Source: Flavobacteriales bacterium
GTDB lineage: Bacteria > Bacteroidota > Bacteroidia > Flavobacteriales_E > Vicingaceae
Assembly (NCBI GenBank): GCA_002401955.1
Contig: NVUQ01000001.1
Span: forward strand, 1-64,000
Direction of reading: 5' to 3'
Length of the DNA stretch: 64,000 nt
Shown here: positions 28,405 through 37,334 of the stretch, piece after piece
How positions within the stretch are numbered: the first letter of the stretch is position 1
Layout of the letters: each line of letters begins with the position of its first letter
Program-made: the position numbers and the translations under genes
The notes under the pieces: model-generated
What the model saw: the letters and a program-made list of their open reading frames with translations, nothing else
Told to the model about the DNA's origin: nothing
Databases searched by the model: none

Positions 28405-29871
28405 TTAGATTTTCAATTCTAACCACTCGACTAAATTAAAATTAACAGTTGCATTTCGTTCAAAAGGGTCTTGTTTAAATTCTGATAATTTTTTTCGATA
28501 ATCATTCCACAGGTTTCCTTTTATCTTTTTGTTACTCGTTAAACAAAGTTTGTTTAAAAGATTTATTGTGGTTTCTTCAAATAAGAAAAAACGTTTTTTT
28601 TGTTTGAGGTATCGTTCTAATGATCGAATTCCGTTTTCAACAACATCTGTATTTTCAAGTTCTAAATGTAAGATTAAAAACAAGAAACGAATTAAGATAT
28701 AAGCGTCTTGCTGGCTTTCTGAGTGGGGTGAATTAAGAAATGTATTTATTAGATAAAGTGCTTTTTTGTTCTGCCCGAGCATCATTTGTGATTTAACCCT
28801 ACCAAATAACATTAGGTTACGTTCGGTTGCTAATATATTTTCAATTTCAAATTTTATCTCCAATTGATCTAGTTGATGGTTTTCTGTTGAAAATTCAATA
28901 GCATGTTGGTAATCTCCTTTTTCTACCATTTGAGAAAACTTTAGAACATAACACCAATAGTTGATTTGGTTGTTTAAGCGTTGTGTTTTTCCAACGCAAT
29001 TTTTTAGGTCAGCATAACTTTTTCTAAAAGAATCTGAAGATCTTGTTTTTATAGATAGTAGTGAAATATTTGCAAGTGTTCTAGCTTGTTCAAACTGAAA
29101 TTCTGAATTAATATGAGGATGTTCGGTAAAAGATTGGTCCTGTTTCTTAAACCATTTAAGACTTTCTGTGAAATCTCCAGATAAATAGTGATAAAGTCCT
29201 TTTGTGTAATAAAATTGAATTTTTGAATGAAAGGATCCGATCTGTTCAGTATTTATTTTAAATATTTGTGTAGTAGATTTTTTTAGATTTTCTAGTTCTT
29301 CTTTATTACGTATAAATTCACGCTCACTATTTGCTTTTACGAAATGGATATAGGCATTTTCGATTATCAATTCCTTGTCTAATAATTGAACTAACTCTGG
29401 AATTTCAAGACGCATGTTTTTTATGTGTTTATCTAGTGTGTCAGCATTTGTTGTTGCTACATATAATTCTGTTTCAGCTTGTTTTATTCGTATTAACTCT
29501 GTAAATAATTCAAAATCTTCTGCTATCTGTTTCGCCTTTTTTAGCTTTTTCTCAGCATGTTTAAATATTGATTTGTTTAGCAGAATTCTAAATTCAGCTA
29601 AGAGTTCATCTAGAATTGAATGAGCATTTTTTCCCTGATGAAATGATTTTAGACTATCCATCAATTTATATTGAAGCAACATTTTTTTTTGAGCAAAATG
29701 TGTCCCGCCAAAAGAAGATTTAAGTTTTGTTTCGTTGTATTTCGATTGTTGAGCGATTAAATCAAAAAGTTTTAAAAGTGGTCGATTTTCTTTTTTGTAG
29801 ATACGAGATGCATAAATTTTAAAGTAACGCTTCTCGCTTTGACTCATGGATTGTATTAATTCATATAACAT
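28405..29871 (-). CDS. Helical repeat protein of unknown function
   Basis: 488 residues from the ATG at 29871 (open frame to 29889). It begins MLYELIQSMSQSEKRYFK, an N-terminus I recall from uncharacterised Bacteroidota proteins of about this length. The rest is alpha-helical, with TPR-like pairs such as YTKGLYHYLSGDFTESLKWFKKQ and ARTLANISLLSIK. No signal peptide or membrane segment, so cytoplasmic. It probably mediates protein contacts; no enzyme motif is seen. It is divergent from the M20 peptidase gene. Confidence 0.75.
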   Translation of the reverse strand: MLYELIQSMSQSEKRYFKIYASRIYKKENRPLLKLFDLIAQQSKYNETKLKSSFGGTHFAQKKMLLQYKLMDSLKSFHQGKNAHSILDELLAEFRILLNKSIFKHAEKKLKKAKQIAEDFELFTELIRIKQAETELYVATTNADTLDKHIKNMRLEIPELVQLLDKELIIENAYIHFVKANSEREFIRNKEELENLKKSTTQIFKINTEQIGSFHSKIQFYYTKGLYHYLSGDFTESLKWFKKQDQSFTEHPHINSEFQFEQARTLANISLLSIKTRSSDSFRKSYADLKNCVGKTQRLNNQINYWCYVLKFSQMVEKGDYQHAIEFSTENHQLDQLEIKFEIENILATERNLMLFGRVKSQMMLGQNKKALYLINTFLNSPHSESQQDAYILIRFLFLILHLELENTDVVENGIRSLERYLKQKKRFFLFEETTINLLNKLCLTSNKKIKGNLWNDYRKKLSEFKQDPFERNATVNFNLVEWLELKI

Positions 29872-30017
29872 ATTGCTAATATAAAACATTATAATTAAAC
29901 ATCATAAAATACTGATAATAAGATGTGTAAGATTATAATAGTTATATATAAAACATTATAAAAGTTGCATTCTTGTTTTTTTTGGATAGATACGTCAAGT
30001 ATTTTTGGAGTCAAATT

Positions 30018-31394
30018 ATGAAAGAATATATTGAAATACATAGAGAGCGGTTTCTTGAAGAACTTAAGGATTTTTTGAGGATACCGTCTGTTAGTGCCAA
30101 TCCAGCTTATTCGGATGATATTTATAAAGCATCTAAATTCTTAATTAGTGCTATGGAAGAAATGGGAATCCAAGCTGAAGAATTTTCTGCTGGAGGTCAT
30201 CCTATAGTTTATGGAAATATCCATGTAAACGATGAGCTTCCAACGGTTTTGATTTATGGTCATTATGATGTGCAGCCAGCTGATCCAATTGAATTGTGGG
30301 ATACACCTCCTTTTGAACCTACAATTAGAGATGGTAAAATTTATGCAAGAGGAGCTTGCGATGATAAAGCACAGGTCTACTTAGTTTTAAAAGCTCTTGA
30401 AACAATGTTGGCTGATAATTCTCTGGAATGTAACATTAAATTGATGTTTGAGGGCGAAGAGGAAGTCGGGTCTTGCACATTGGAGTCATTCATTTGTTCT
30501 CATAAATCCATGTTATCTGCAGATGCCTTTTTGATTTGCGATACATTTATGGAGAGTGAAAATCAACCTGCTATGATTAATAGTTTGAGAGGCATATGCT
30601 ATGCTGAAATTACTGTATCTGGAGCTCCAGAAGATCTGCATTCAGGAATGTTAGGAGGAGTAATTATTAATCCACTTACTGTTCTTTGTTCGATGCTAGG
30701 TAAACTAAAAAGTGAAGATCATCAAATTTTAATCCCTGGATTTTATGATGGAATTTCTAATGTTGAAGATGATGATTTAGATTTTGTTGTGGATGCTGAT
30801 TTAGCTTCTTTCCAAGCAGGTGAATCTGGTTTTAGCGCCTATAAACGAATGACTATCCGTCCAACACTCGATGTTCATGGTGTTTCGGGAGGTTATTCAG
30901 GAGAAGGTCCTAAAACAGTAATTCCTTCAAAAGTATCTGCAAAAGTTTCAATGCGTTTAGTTGAAGGACAGGATGAGAAAATTGTTTTTTCTCAGTTAGA
31001 AAATTATATCAATTTACTTGCCCCAAAAGAAGTAGCTGTTCAATTGAAAAAAATGGCAGGAAGCAATGCAGTTCAAACTAAAATTGATTCCATCGCATGT
31101 CAGTCTGCTGACTATGCACTAGAAACCGTTTTTGGAAACAAGCCTGTTTATCAGAAAATAGGAGGAACTATACCTGTGGTTTCTATGGTAAAACAACATT
31201 TAAATTTAGATCCTATACTTATGGGCTTTGGTCTTGATAGTGATAATATCCATGGACCTAATGAGCATTTCCATATTTCTAATTTCTTTCGGGGAATTGA
31301 AACAGTATCACTATTTATTAAAACTTACGGACAAAATAAAAAGAAAGATATACAAGCTAATCATTTAACATATAACTTAAATACACAATTATGA
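30018..31394 (+). CDS. M20 family metallodipeptidase
   Basis: 458 residues from ATG 30018; the frame is open back to a TTG at 29973, which adds an unlikely lead. Zinc ligands and catalytic residues of M20 are visible: YGHYDVQPAD (His82, Asp84), ARGACDDKAQ, the base in EGEEEVGS, and a late histidine in GPNEHFHISN. The size and GACDDKAQ motif fit the CNDP/DUG1-like dipeptidase branch. No signal peptide, so cytoplasmic peptide breakdown. It overlaps the next gene by 4 bp (ATGA), implying coupled translation. Confidence 0.92.
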   Translation: MKEYIEIHRERFLEELKDFLRIPSVSANPAYSDDIYKASKFLISAMEEMGIQAEEFSAGGHPIVYGNIHVNDELPTVLIYGHYDVQPADPIELWDTPPFEPTIRDGKIYARGACDDKAQVYLVLKALETMLADNSLECNIKLMFEGEEEVGSCTLESFICSHKSMLSADAFLICDTFMESENQPAMINSLRGICYAEITVSGAPEDLHSGMLGGVIINPLTVLCSMLGKLKSEDHQILIPGFYDGISNVEDDDLDFVVDADLASFQAGESGFSAYKRMTIRPTLDVHGVSGGYSGEGPKTVIPSKVSAKVSMRLVEGQDEKIVFSQLENYINLLAPKEVAVQLKKMAGSNAVQTKIDSIACQSADYALETVFGNKPVYQKIGGTIPVVSMVKQHLNLDPILMGFGLDSDNIHGPNEHFHISNFFRGIETVSLFIKTYGQNKKKDIQANHLTYNLNTQL

Positions 31395-32782
31395 AAACGA
31401 TACAATTTACACTAAAACCAATGATGTTTGCATTGTTGCTAACATTAACATTTTCTGGGCAGGCACAAACACCACCAGTAAGCATTTCTAATTCACTTCA
31501 AAATATTTTAGATAATTCATTACCGAGTACTTTTGCTCAATCTGGTGCAGTAATGCGAGTTATTGTTCCTGGAGTTTGGGATTGGTCAGGAGCTAGTGGA
31601 AATGCGATTGCAGGAATAACCTCAGGTCAGCCACTATCTATGGCTACTTATGATATGCAATTTAGAGTTGGTAGTATTACAAAAATGATGGTAGCAACAT
31701 GCATTATGAAGCTTGAACAAGATGGTTTACTTTCTATTGATGACACGATTGGTGTTTATCTTCGTGCAACTTTAATTAATGATACTTTAATTCCTAGTGC
31801 TCCAATTACTATACGTCATTTGTTAAACCATACAAGTGGAGTTGCCAATTCAGCAGATAATAATGCATGTCAAACCGATGTTTTAACAAACCCTTTAGGA
31901 AGTCATACGTTAGAAGATGCTGTCTACTGTGGAGGAATTCAAGGAGAATTTTTTACTCCAGGCTTAATGTGGGGTTATTCTAATACGAACTATTCACTTT
32001 TGGCTATGATTATTGAGGAAGTAACAGGTCAAAGTTATGCGTCTTTTCTTACTCAAACCATTATAACTCCGTTGGGCTTAGCCAATACAATTGCTCATCC
32101 GGCTAATCAAATAGTGAGTCCTCATATGGGTTGTTATTGGAATATTGGATCATGGATAGATCTTACTATTATCAATTCTACAACCTATACAGGATGGGCA
32201 GATATTACTTCAACTACAGAAGATTTGATTGAGTTTTATTCTCAATTATTAGATGAAAATATTATTAATGCAACCCAGTTGGCACGAATGAAAACCATAG
32301 ATGCAGCTTCTTTTGATTATGGTATGGGTTTAGATTTTTATGAATTACTTAATACAGATTATTATGGTCATTATGGAGAAGTTGCCAATACTAGCGGATT
32401 ATTTTTTGTTGATATGAATTCTCAAGTAGCACCTAATGGATATTATATATCGTATAATTTTAATGTGCAAGGAGCAAATACCCCAATATCAATTGATGAA
32501 CCAGTAATAGCATTATTAAGTCAAGCCTTAAGTGTAAACGAGGAAATGGTTAGCAGTTTTAATCTTTTTCCAAACCCCACTAAGAATAGTTGTACAATTT
32601 CTTTGGATAAAACAGAAGAGGATCAGTTTTTAGAAGTTTATGATTTTAAAGGTAGTAAAGTTCATGTACAGTCAATCCCTAAAAATACATCAAGTATTAC
32701 ATTAGATGTTAGTGATTATGAAAGAGGTATGTATTTCTTGCGCTTACAAGGAATGAAAGTTCAACGTTTAATTGTTGACTAG
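31391..32782 (+). CDS. Secreted serine hydrolase (beta-lactamase family) with T9SS tail
   Basis: 463 residues. The signal peptide (1-25) ends at SGQAQ. The class C beta-lactamase/DD-peptidase fold shows SxxK in GSITKMM (Ser95, Lys98), the Tyr motif YSNTNYSLLA and a late HYGEVANTSG in place of KTG. The last 75 residues start FNLFPNPTKN and end GMYFLRLQGMKVQRLIVD, a type A sorting domain for the type IX system. Members hydrolyse peptides or esters rather than antibiotics. It follows the M20 dipeptidase with a 4-bp overlap, so both may process peptides outside and inside the cell. Confidence 0.92.
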   Translation: MKTIQFTLKPMMFALLLTLTFSGQAQTPPVSISNSLQNILDNSLPSTFAQSGAVMRVIVPGVWDWSGASGNAIAGITSGQPLSMATYDMQFRVGSITKMMVATCIMKLEQDGLLSIDDTIGVYLRATLINDTLIPSAPITIRHLLNHTSGVANSADNNACQTDVLTNPLGSHTLEDAVYCGGIQGEFFTPGLMWGYSNTNYSLLAMIIEEVTGQSYASFLTQTIITPLGLANTIAHPANQIVSPHMGCYWNIGSWIDLTIINSTTYTGWADITSTTEDLIEFYSQLLDENIINATQLARMKTIDAASFDYGMGLDFYELLNTDYYGHYGEVANTSGLFFVDMNSQVAPNGYYISYNFNVQGANTPISIDEPVIALLSQALSVNEEMVSSFNLFPNPTKNSCTISLDKTEEDQFLEVYDFKGSKVHVQSIPKNTSSITLDVSDYERGMYFLRLQGMKVQRLIVD

Positions 32783-32783
32783 A

Positions 32784-33650
32784 ATGAGGTTAAGTGGTGA
32801 GTTGAAAATACTCCTTGGAGCATCATTATTTGCCTTCATACCTGTTGGCGTAAAAATGGATCCAGCATCAAGTTTATGTTCGTTAATTTTTGGACGTTTG
32901 CTAGTGGCTAGTATTGTTTTGTACCTCCTAAATAGGAGGTGCAAAACTTTTTTTAAATTAGGTAGAGCTGAGTTTTTTCATCTTGTTGTGTGGGCGGGAT
33001 TAATGTTGTTTGCTATGTTGTTTTACTTTTATGCAATTACTGAAATTGGAGTAGCTGTTTCATCCGCTTTACTTGGTATTCAGCCCTTGGTATTAGTGTT
33101 AATGTCAGCTTTTTTTATTGGCGAAAAAATTTCCTTTCAAGCTTGGGCTGCTTGCATACTTACACTTTTAGGAATAGTTAGTATTCTAGATTTGAACTTT
33201 TTTACTCAGGGTTCATTTGGTTTAGGTCAGTTTGCAGCACTATTTTCTGCTGTTTTATTAGGATTTGTGTTTGTTTATCAAAAAAAATATTTAAGTGGTA
33301 TCGGAACTCAAAAAGCAGTTTTTTATCAAAGTGCATTTCAATTACCTATCCTTCTTCCATTAACTTTTATTTATCCTCCAATTTTTTCAGTTGATTATGT
33401 TTCTTCCATAATTGTTCTTGGAATTTTATGTACAGTTGTTTCTTATGGTTTGATATATTCTGGAGTAAAAAATGTTGCTGTACAAAAAATAGGAATACTA
33501 CAAAGTGTTGAGTATGTTATTCCTGTTTTTATTGGTTTGTTTTTTTATAACGAAATTTTAAGTTGGAAAGCAATTGTAGGAACAGTATTAATATTGGCTG
33601 CGTGTATTTGTGTTAAGGTAAGAGTTAAGAAAATAAGTCTAAATAGTTAG
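32784..33650 (+). CDS. EamA/DMT-family transporter
   Basis: 288 residues from ATG 32784, one base after the stop of the preceding gene (a TTG at 32772 also opens the frame). Ten hydrophobic helices in two repeats of five, with EamA-type phrases such as GVAVSSALLGIQPLVLVLMSAFFIGEKIS closing each half. Such proteins export amino acids or other metabolites. It is co-oriented with the peptidase and serine hydrolase genes and likely in the same operon, which would fit export of amino acids released from peptides; this is inference. Confidence 0.9.
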   Translation: MRLSGELKILLGASLFAFIPVGVKMDPASSLCSLIFGRLLVASIVLYLLNRRCKTFFKLGRAEFFHLVVWAGLMLFAMLFYFYAITEIGVAVSSALLGIQPLVLVLMSAFFIGEKISFQAWAACILTLLGIVSILDLNFFTQGSFGLGQFAALFSAVLLGFVFVYQKKYLSGIGTQKAVFYQSAFQLPILLPLTFIYPPIFSVDYVSSIIVLGILCTVVSYGLIYSGVKNVAVQKIGILQSVEYVIPVFIGLFFYNEILSWKAIVGTVLILAACICVKVRVKKISLNS

Positions 33651-33685
33651 ATTAGGCTGATTATGAGGGGGTTAATCTTGTTTTT

Positions 33686-33856
33686 CGTTTAGCGAGCTGG
33701 TTATGAGTAGTTTGGGATTTGAAAGTATAAACCCTAATATTCCTGTTGTCATTATTTCATTTTTATATTGCACCTAATCTACTTATTGGTCGTGTTTTAA
33801 TAAAGCATTAAAGTTTTAGTTTAGTAAGCTTGTGCCTATTTGCTATATACACTGTT
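33686..33856 (-). repeat. Cassette-boundary-like element A
   Basis: Read on the minus strand it starts with AACAGTGTATATAGCAAATAGG, which includes the last codons of the alpha/beta hydrolase gene, and ends with CATAACCAGCTCGCTAAACG. Both ends match element F at 63718-63914 (for example CGTTTAGCGAGCTGG versus CGTTTAACGACCCGG on the plus strand). Its 78-bp part at 33779-33856 matches element B with about six differences. Confidence 0.75.
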
Positions 33857-34762
33857 GGTGTTAGTTTTTAATCGTTTATTGAACCAAGTTATTACTAAAT
33901 CGTTTAATTCCGTTTTTTTATTAGAAAAGAAATGGTCAGTTTCAAACTTCCTTAATTCAAAGTCGTAATCAAGCTCTTTTAATTTGTTCGCAATTTTATC
34001 CGCCTGTTCTGGGTTTACTCTTTTGTCATTTGTTCCGCACAAAATTAGCAAGCTACTATTCTGATCTAATTCGTTAGCCCAATAAATTGCTGAACGTTTT
34101 TTTAATTCCGATTCTTTGTTTTTCCAATAATTAGGTATGCATTCCGCAAATACATTGGTCTCCATTATGGGCCTAAATTTTACGGTGTTAAATAAATCAG
34201 ATGCCCCATTTCCAATAATTGCAGTTTTTATTTTGTCCGATTTCTGAAGAGCTAAATATGTCATCATGCCACCTCTCGACCATCCAAACATTCCTATTCG
34301 ATTTGGGTCTGCTTTCTTAATACCTTTTACAGTTTCAGTTAGGTGTAGAACATCATTTATTTCTGCACCACCAAATTCATCTTTTTCTCGATAGTTACTT
34401 CCAATTATGACATAACCTTGTTCGGCCAATTTGGAAGTTAACATTATCATTGTAGCAATTGTTAATTGGCCAAAATCTCTATTTCCACCACGATTAAAAA
34501 TCACAACTGGATACTTTCCCTCTTTTTTTGGTTCAACTAATATGCCTTTTACTATAAGGTTATCACTTTGGTAGGTTATAAAGTGAAAATCTAGTTTGTT
34601 TAAATGTTTAAAATTCGTTTTTAAAGTATCGTTTTTAGAAACTTTATTCCAAATAGGAGTTTGGCTAATATTGACTAATTTTTTAGATAGAAGTTCCCCG
34701 TTTTGAGCAAACCCAAAAACTGTAAAAAAAAGAGAAAATATTAAAAGTGTGGTTTTTATCAT
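33836..34762 (-). CDS. Exported alpha/beta hydrolase (S9/dienelactone hydrolase-like)
   Basis: 308 residues. Signal peptide 1-19 (ending VFGFAQ). The catalytic triad can be placed: Ser162 in GWSRGG, Asp246 in CGTNDKRV and His277 in ETDHFF, the order of prolyl-oligopeptidase-like and dienelactone hydrolase-like enzymes without a propeller domain. It acts in the periplasm on an unknown ester or peptide. Its last codons (NTNSVYSK) lie within a repeated element, shared with the downstream end of the next gene over. It stands between elements A and B like a single-gene cassette. Confidence 0.88.
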   Translation of the reverse strand: MIKTTLLIFSLFFTVFGFAQNGELLSKKLVNISQTPIWNKVSKNDTLKTNFKHLNKLDFHFITYQSDNLIVKGILVEPKKEGKYPVVIFNRGGNRDFGQLTIATMIMLTSKLAEQGYVIIGSNYREKDEFGGAEINDVLHLTETVKGIKKADPNRIGMFGWSRGGMMTYLALQKSDKIKTAIIGNGASDLFNTVKFRPIMETNVFAECIPNYWKNKESELKKRSAIYWANELDQNSSLLILCGTNDKRVNPEQADKIANKLKELDYDFELRKFETDHFFSNKKTELNDLVITWFNKRLKTNTNSVYSK

Positions 34763-34785
34763 TTGTTGTTTTAATTACCGTTATT

Positions 34786-34863
34786 CTACTTATTGGTCGT
34801 GTATTAATAAAGCATTAAAGTTTTAGTTTAGTAAGCCTGTACCTATTTGCTAGATATAGTGTT
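34786..34863 (-). repeat. Cassette-boundary-like element B
   Basis: 78 bp matching 33779-33856 at about 72 positions. It begins, on the minus strand, within the last codons of the serine hydrolase gene (AACACTATATCTAGCAAATAG) and runs to CGACCAATAAGTAG. It lacks the far end seen in A and F, so it is shorter. Confidence 0.8.
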
Positions 34864-36528
34864 GCCTACAGCACTTTTGTTTTTTATAAACCACATATCA
34901 TTAATTCTATTCAAACTTACCGAAATACCTATTATTTCACCGTTTATATCCCTTTTATATTTTGAAAACGCCATTCCCGACCAGCTTGTAACATCTTTTT
35001 TTAATAGTTCGATATAGAACTCTCCGTGCCTATAGTGATACCCAATTAGATTGCCATTTATTAGTGAAATGAGATAGGTCGTTTCAAGTTCAGGACTATA
35101 AAATGATCCAACATATTCTTGCAATTGTTTTTTTGTTGCAGGAGTGCTGTCGTATTTAATAAATATAGCTGGAAGATTATTTCCATCTTTAACAATCATT
35201 TTTTTTTGATTATCATCATTAAACTTCACAGTAATAATATCGCCTTTTATTTCTCCCATTTGAAATTTATGTTCGTCAATTGGTATTAAAGGTGATTTGC
35301 TACCATTGGTTCTTTGATACCAAAGTGTATCGTTTTTGAAGTAAATTTTTCGAGCGTAATTGTCTTTATCATTCCAATAATCCCCAGAATATTTTTTTAC
35401 AAGGTCTAATATTAGTGCAATCGGTTTTAATGTCTTTTGTTTACTTGCTTTTGGTTTATGTTGTTTGTTTTTTAAGAATAACTGAGTTAATCTTATGTTT
35501 TGATGGTTTACTTGTTGTGAAGTTAAATTAGTAAGGAGTACGATTGTTAATTCCTCTTCGGGGTAGCATGTGGCAAACGATAAGTAGCCTGGCACACCTC
35601 CAGTATGTTGTACTCTTTTATTACCAAAAAATTCATCAACAAATACCCCATAGGCATAATTGTTAGCAGTTCCGTTAATTAAGGTATCGGTAGTTTTTAG
35701 TAAACTAAATGCTTTTGCCCATTGTTGAGATGGCTTATAAAAGTTTTGCATCCATACTGTTAAGTCTTGTACAGAACTATATATGTTTGAAGCTCCAATG
35801 TCTAGGCTGCTATTTTCGCCAACAATATATTGTTGCTCACCCACCATCATATAAGGAGTTGCAATATTTGCATTTGAATTACTATTAGATTCATCAACAA
35901 ATGTGCTTGTCATATTTAATGGAATAAAAATATTCTCTTTCATCCATTCATTAAAATTTTGTTGTGTAACGGTTTCTATTATTTTGGCTAATAATATATA
36001 TCCAGAATTAGAATACATGAACTCACTACCAGGTTCAAAATTTAAATGGGTTTGTTTACATAAATAACGATAGTCATCATCTGTGGTAATGGCATCACCA
36101 TCTCTCCATCCAGCTAGTCCAAATAATTCAGGAGTGCTTCGAATTCCGCTTGTATGATGCAGTAAATGACGAATGCTAACTTGATGGTTAAACCCTTTTA
36201 ATTCAGGTAAATATTTACAAATGTCATCATCAATTGAAAGTTTGTTGTCTAAGTGTAGAAGTACAATTCCCATTGCTGTGAATTGTTTTGAAACAGAACC
36301 GATATTGAATATAGTTTCGGTTTTGTTCTGGATGTTGTATTTGATGTTTGCCAAACCATAAGCTTTTGAAAAAATAAGTTGATCTTTCTTCATTATTGAA
36401 ACAACTCCCCCAGGATGGTTGGGTTGATTCCATTCATTAAAAATTAGGTTAATTTTATCATTAAGGTTTTGAGCTGATGCATATAAACTAAAGATTGAAG
36501 CAAATAGGATTAAGATATTTTTTTTCAT
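34843..36528 (-). CDS. Exported serine hydrolase (beta-lactamase family)
   Basis: 561 residues. The signal peptide ends YASAQ (residue 20). SxxK is GSVSKQF (Ser78, Lys81), the Tyr motif is MYSNSGYILLA and the third motif is HTGGVPGY. About 170 further residues follow the catalytic domain, as in Pab87/EstB-like secreted hydrolases with a C-terminal lipocalin-like domain. There is no type IX tail. It lies downstream of a LytTR two-component pair in the same direction, which may control it. Its stop codon is inside element B. Confidence 0.9.
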   Translation of the reverse strand: MKKNILILFASIFSLYASAQNLNDKINLIFNEWNQPNHPGGVVSIMKKDQLIFSKAYGLANIKYNIQNKTETIFNIGSVSKQFTAMGIVLLHLDNKLSIDDDICKYLPELKGFNHQVSIRHLLHHTSGIRSTPELFGLAGWRDGDAITTDDDYRYLCKQTHLNFEPGSEFMYSNSGYILLAKIIETVTQQNFNEWMKENIFIPLNMTSTFVDESNSNSNANIATPYMMVGEQQYIVGENSSLDIGASNIYSSVQDLTVWMQNFYKPSQQWAKAFSLLKTTDTLINGTANNYAYGVFVDEFFGNKRVQHTGGVPGYLSFATCYPEEELTIVLLTNLTSQQVNHQNIRLTQLFLKNKQHKPKASKQKTLKPIALILDLVKKYSGDYWNDKDNYARKIYFKNDTLWYQRTNGSKSPLIPIDEHKFQMGEIKGDIITVKFNDDNQKKMIVKDGNNLPAIFIKYDSTPATKKQLQEYVGSFYSPELETTYLISLINGNLIGYHYRHGEFYIELLKKDVTSWSGMAFSKYKRDINGEIIGISVSLNRINDMWFIKNKSAVGNTISSK

Positions 36529-36647
36529 TTCATTATTTTTAATTGATTAATAGTTCAACAAAAATCAATGAAAAGTAATGGTGTTCAAAAGTTAATATGC
36601 AAGGAGGTAATTGTTGTCTGTAAAAAGTGATTTATTATCTGTAAACC

Positions 36648-37334
36648 TTATTTTATCAGCTTAAAAAAATGTTCTTTATAAGTATCCGAAATAGGAATTA
36701 ATTTATCAGTAATCTTTATTCTACTTCGTTCTATAGATTCTATTTTGTCTATAGCTACCATATAAGATTTATGAACCCTACAAACAATACTTGATGGGAT
36801 AAGTTGTTCTAACTCTCCAAAGTTTTGTAAAGTCATAATCTTGTTAAATCGTGTATGAATTCTTCGATAATCACTCATGCCTTCAATGTAAATAATATCA
36901 CTTAAATTGACCTTTTCTAACCGATTTTCAGTTTTAATGAAAATGAAATCTTTCGTTATATCAGGCGTGGTTTTTCTTATAATTTCATGCACTTTGTTTA
37001 CCGCAGTCAAAAACCTATCGAAGGTAAATGGTTTCAGTAAATAGTCGGTAACATTAAGTTCATAACCTTTTAGTGCATATTCTTGGTAAGCGGTTGTGAT
37101 AATAACTTGACTATCTATTTTTGAACTTTGCAGTAATTCAATACCAGAAAGTTCATCCATATTAATATCTAAAAAAAGTATATCTACAACATTTGATTTT
37201 AGATAGGCAAGACCATCAAGAGCGTTATCAAAAACAGCACATAGTTTTAGAAAAGGTATTTTCTCAACAAAACCTTTAGTTCTTTCAAGAGCTAAAGGTT
37301 CGTCTTCTATTATGATGCAGTTATACTTATTCAT
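36648..37334 (-). CDS. LytTR-family response regulator
   Basis: 228 residues. The receiver domain has acidic residues IIIEDEP, phospho-acceptor Asp56 in LFLDINMDELSG and the conserved Lys in YLLKPFTFDRF. The C-terminal LytTR DNA-binding domain (about 130-228) contains DIIYIEGMSDYRRIHT and RVHKSYMVAIDKIESIER. It overlaps the sensor gene by 8 bp, so the pair works together. The serine hydrolase gene lies 119 bp downstream in the same direction and is a plausible target. Confidence 0.93.
   Translation of the reverse strand: MNKYNCIIIEDEPLALERTKGFVEKIPFLKLCAVFDNALDGLAYLKSNVVDILFLDINMDELSGIELLQSSKIDSQVIITTAYQEYALKGYELNVTDYLLKPFTFDRFLTAVNKVHEIIRKTTPDITKDFIFIKTENRLEKVNLSDIIYIEGMSDYRRIHTRFNKIMTLQNFGELEQLIPSSIVCRVHKSYMVAIDKIESIERSRIKITDKLIPISDTYKEHFFKLIK

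Noticed and set aside
31391-36528. The two serine hydrolases as a local duplication
   Set aside because: They share only the general SxxK/YSN fold motifs; one has a type IX tail and the other a different C-terminal domain, so they are not recent copies.
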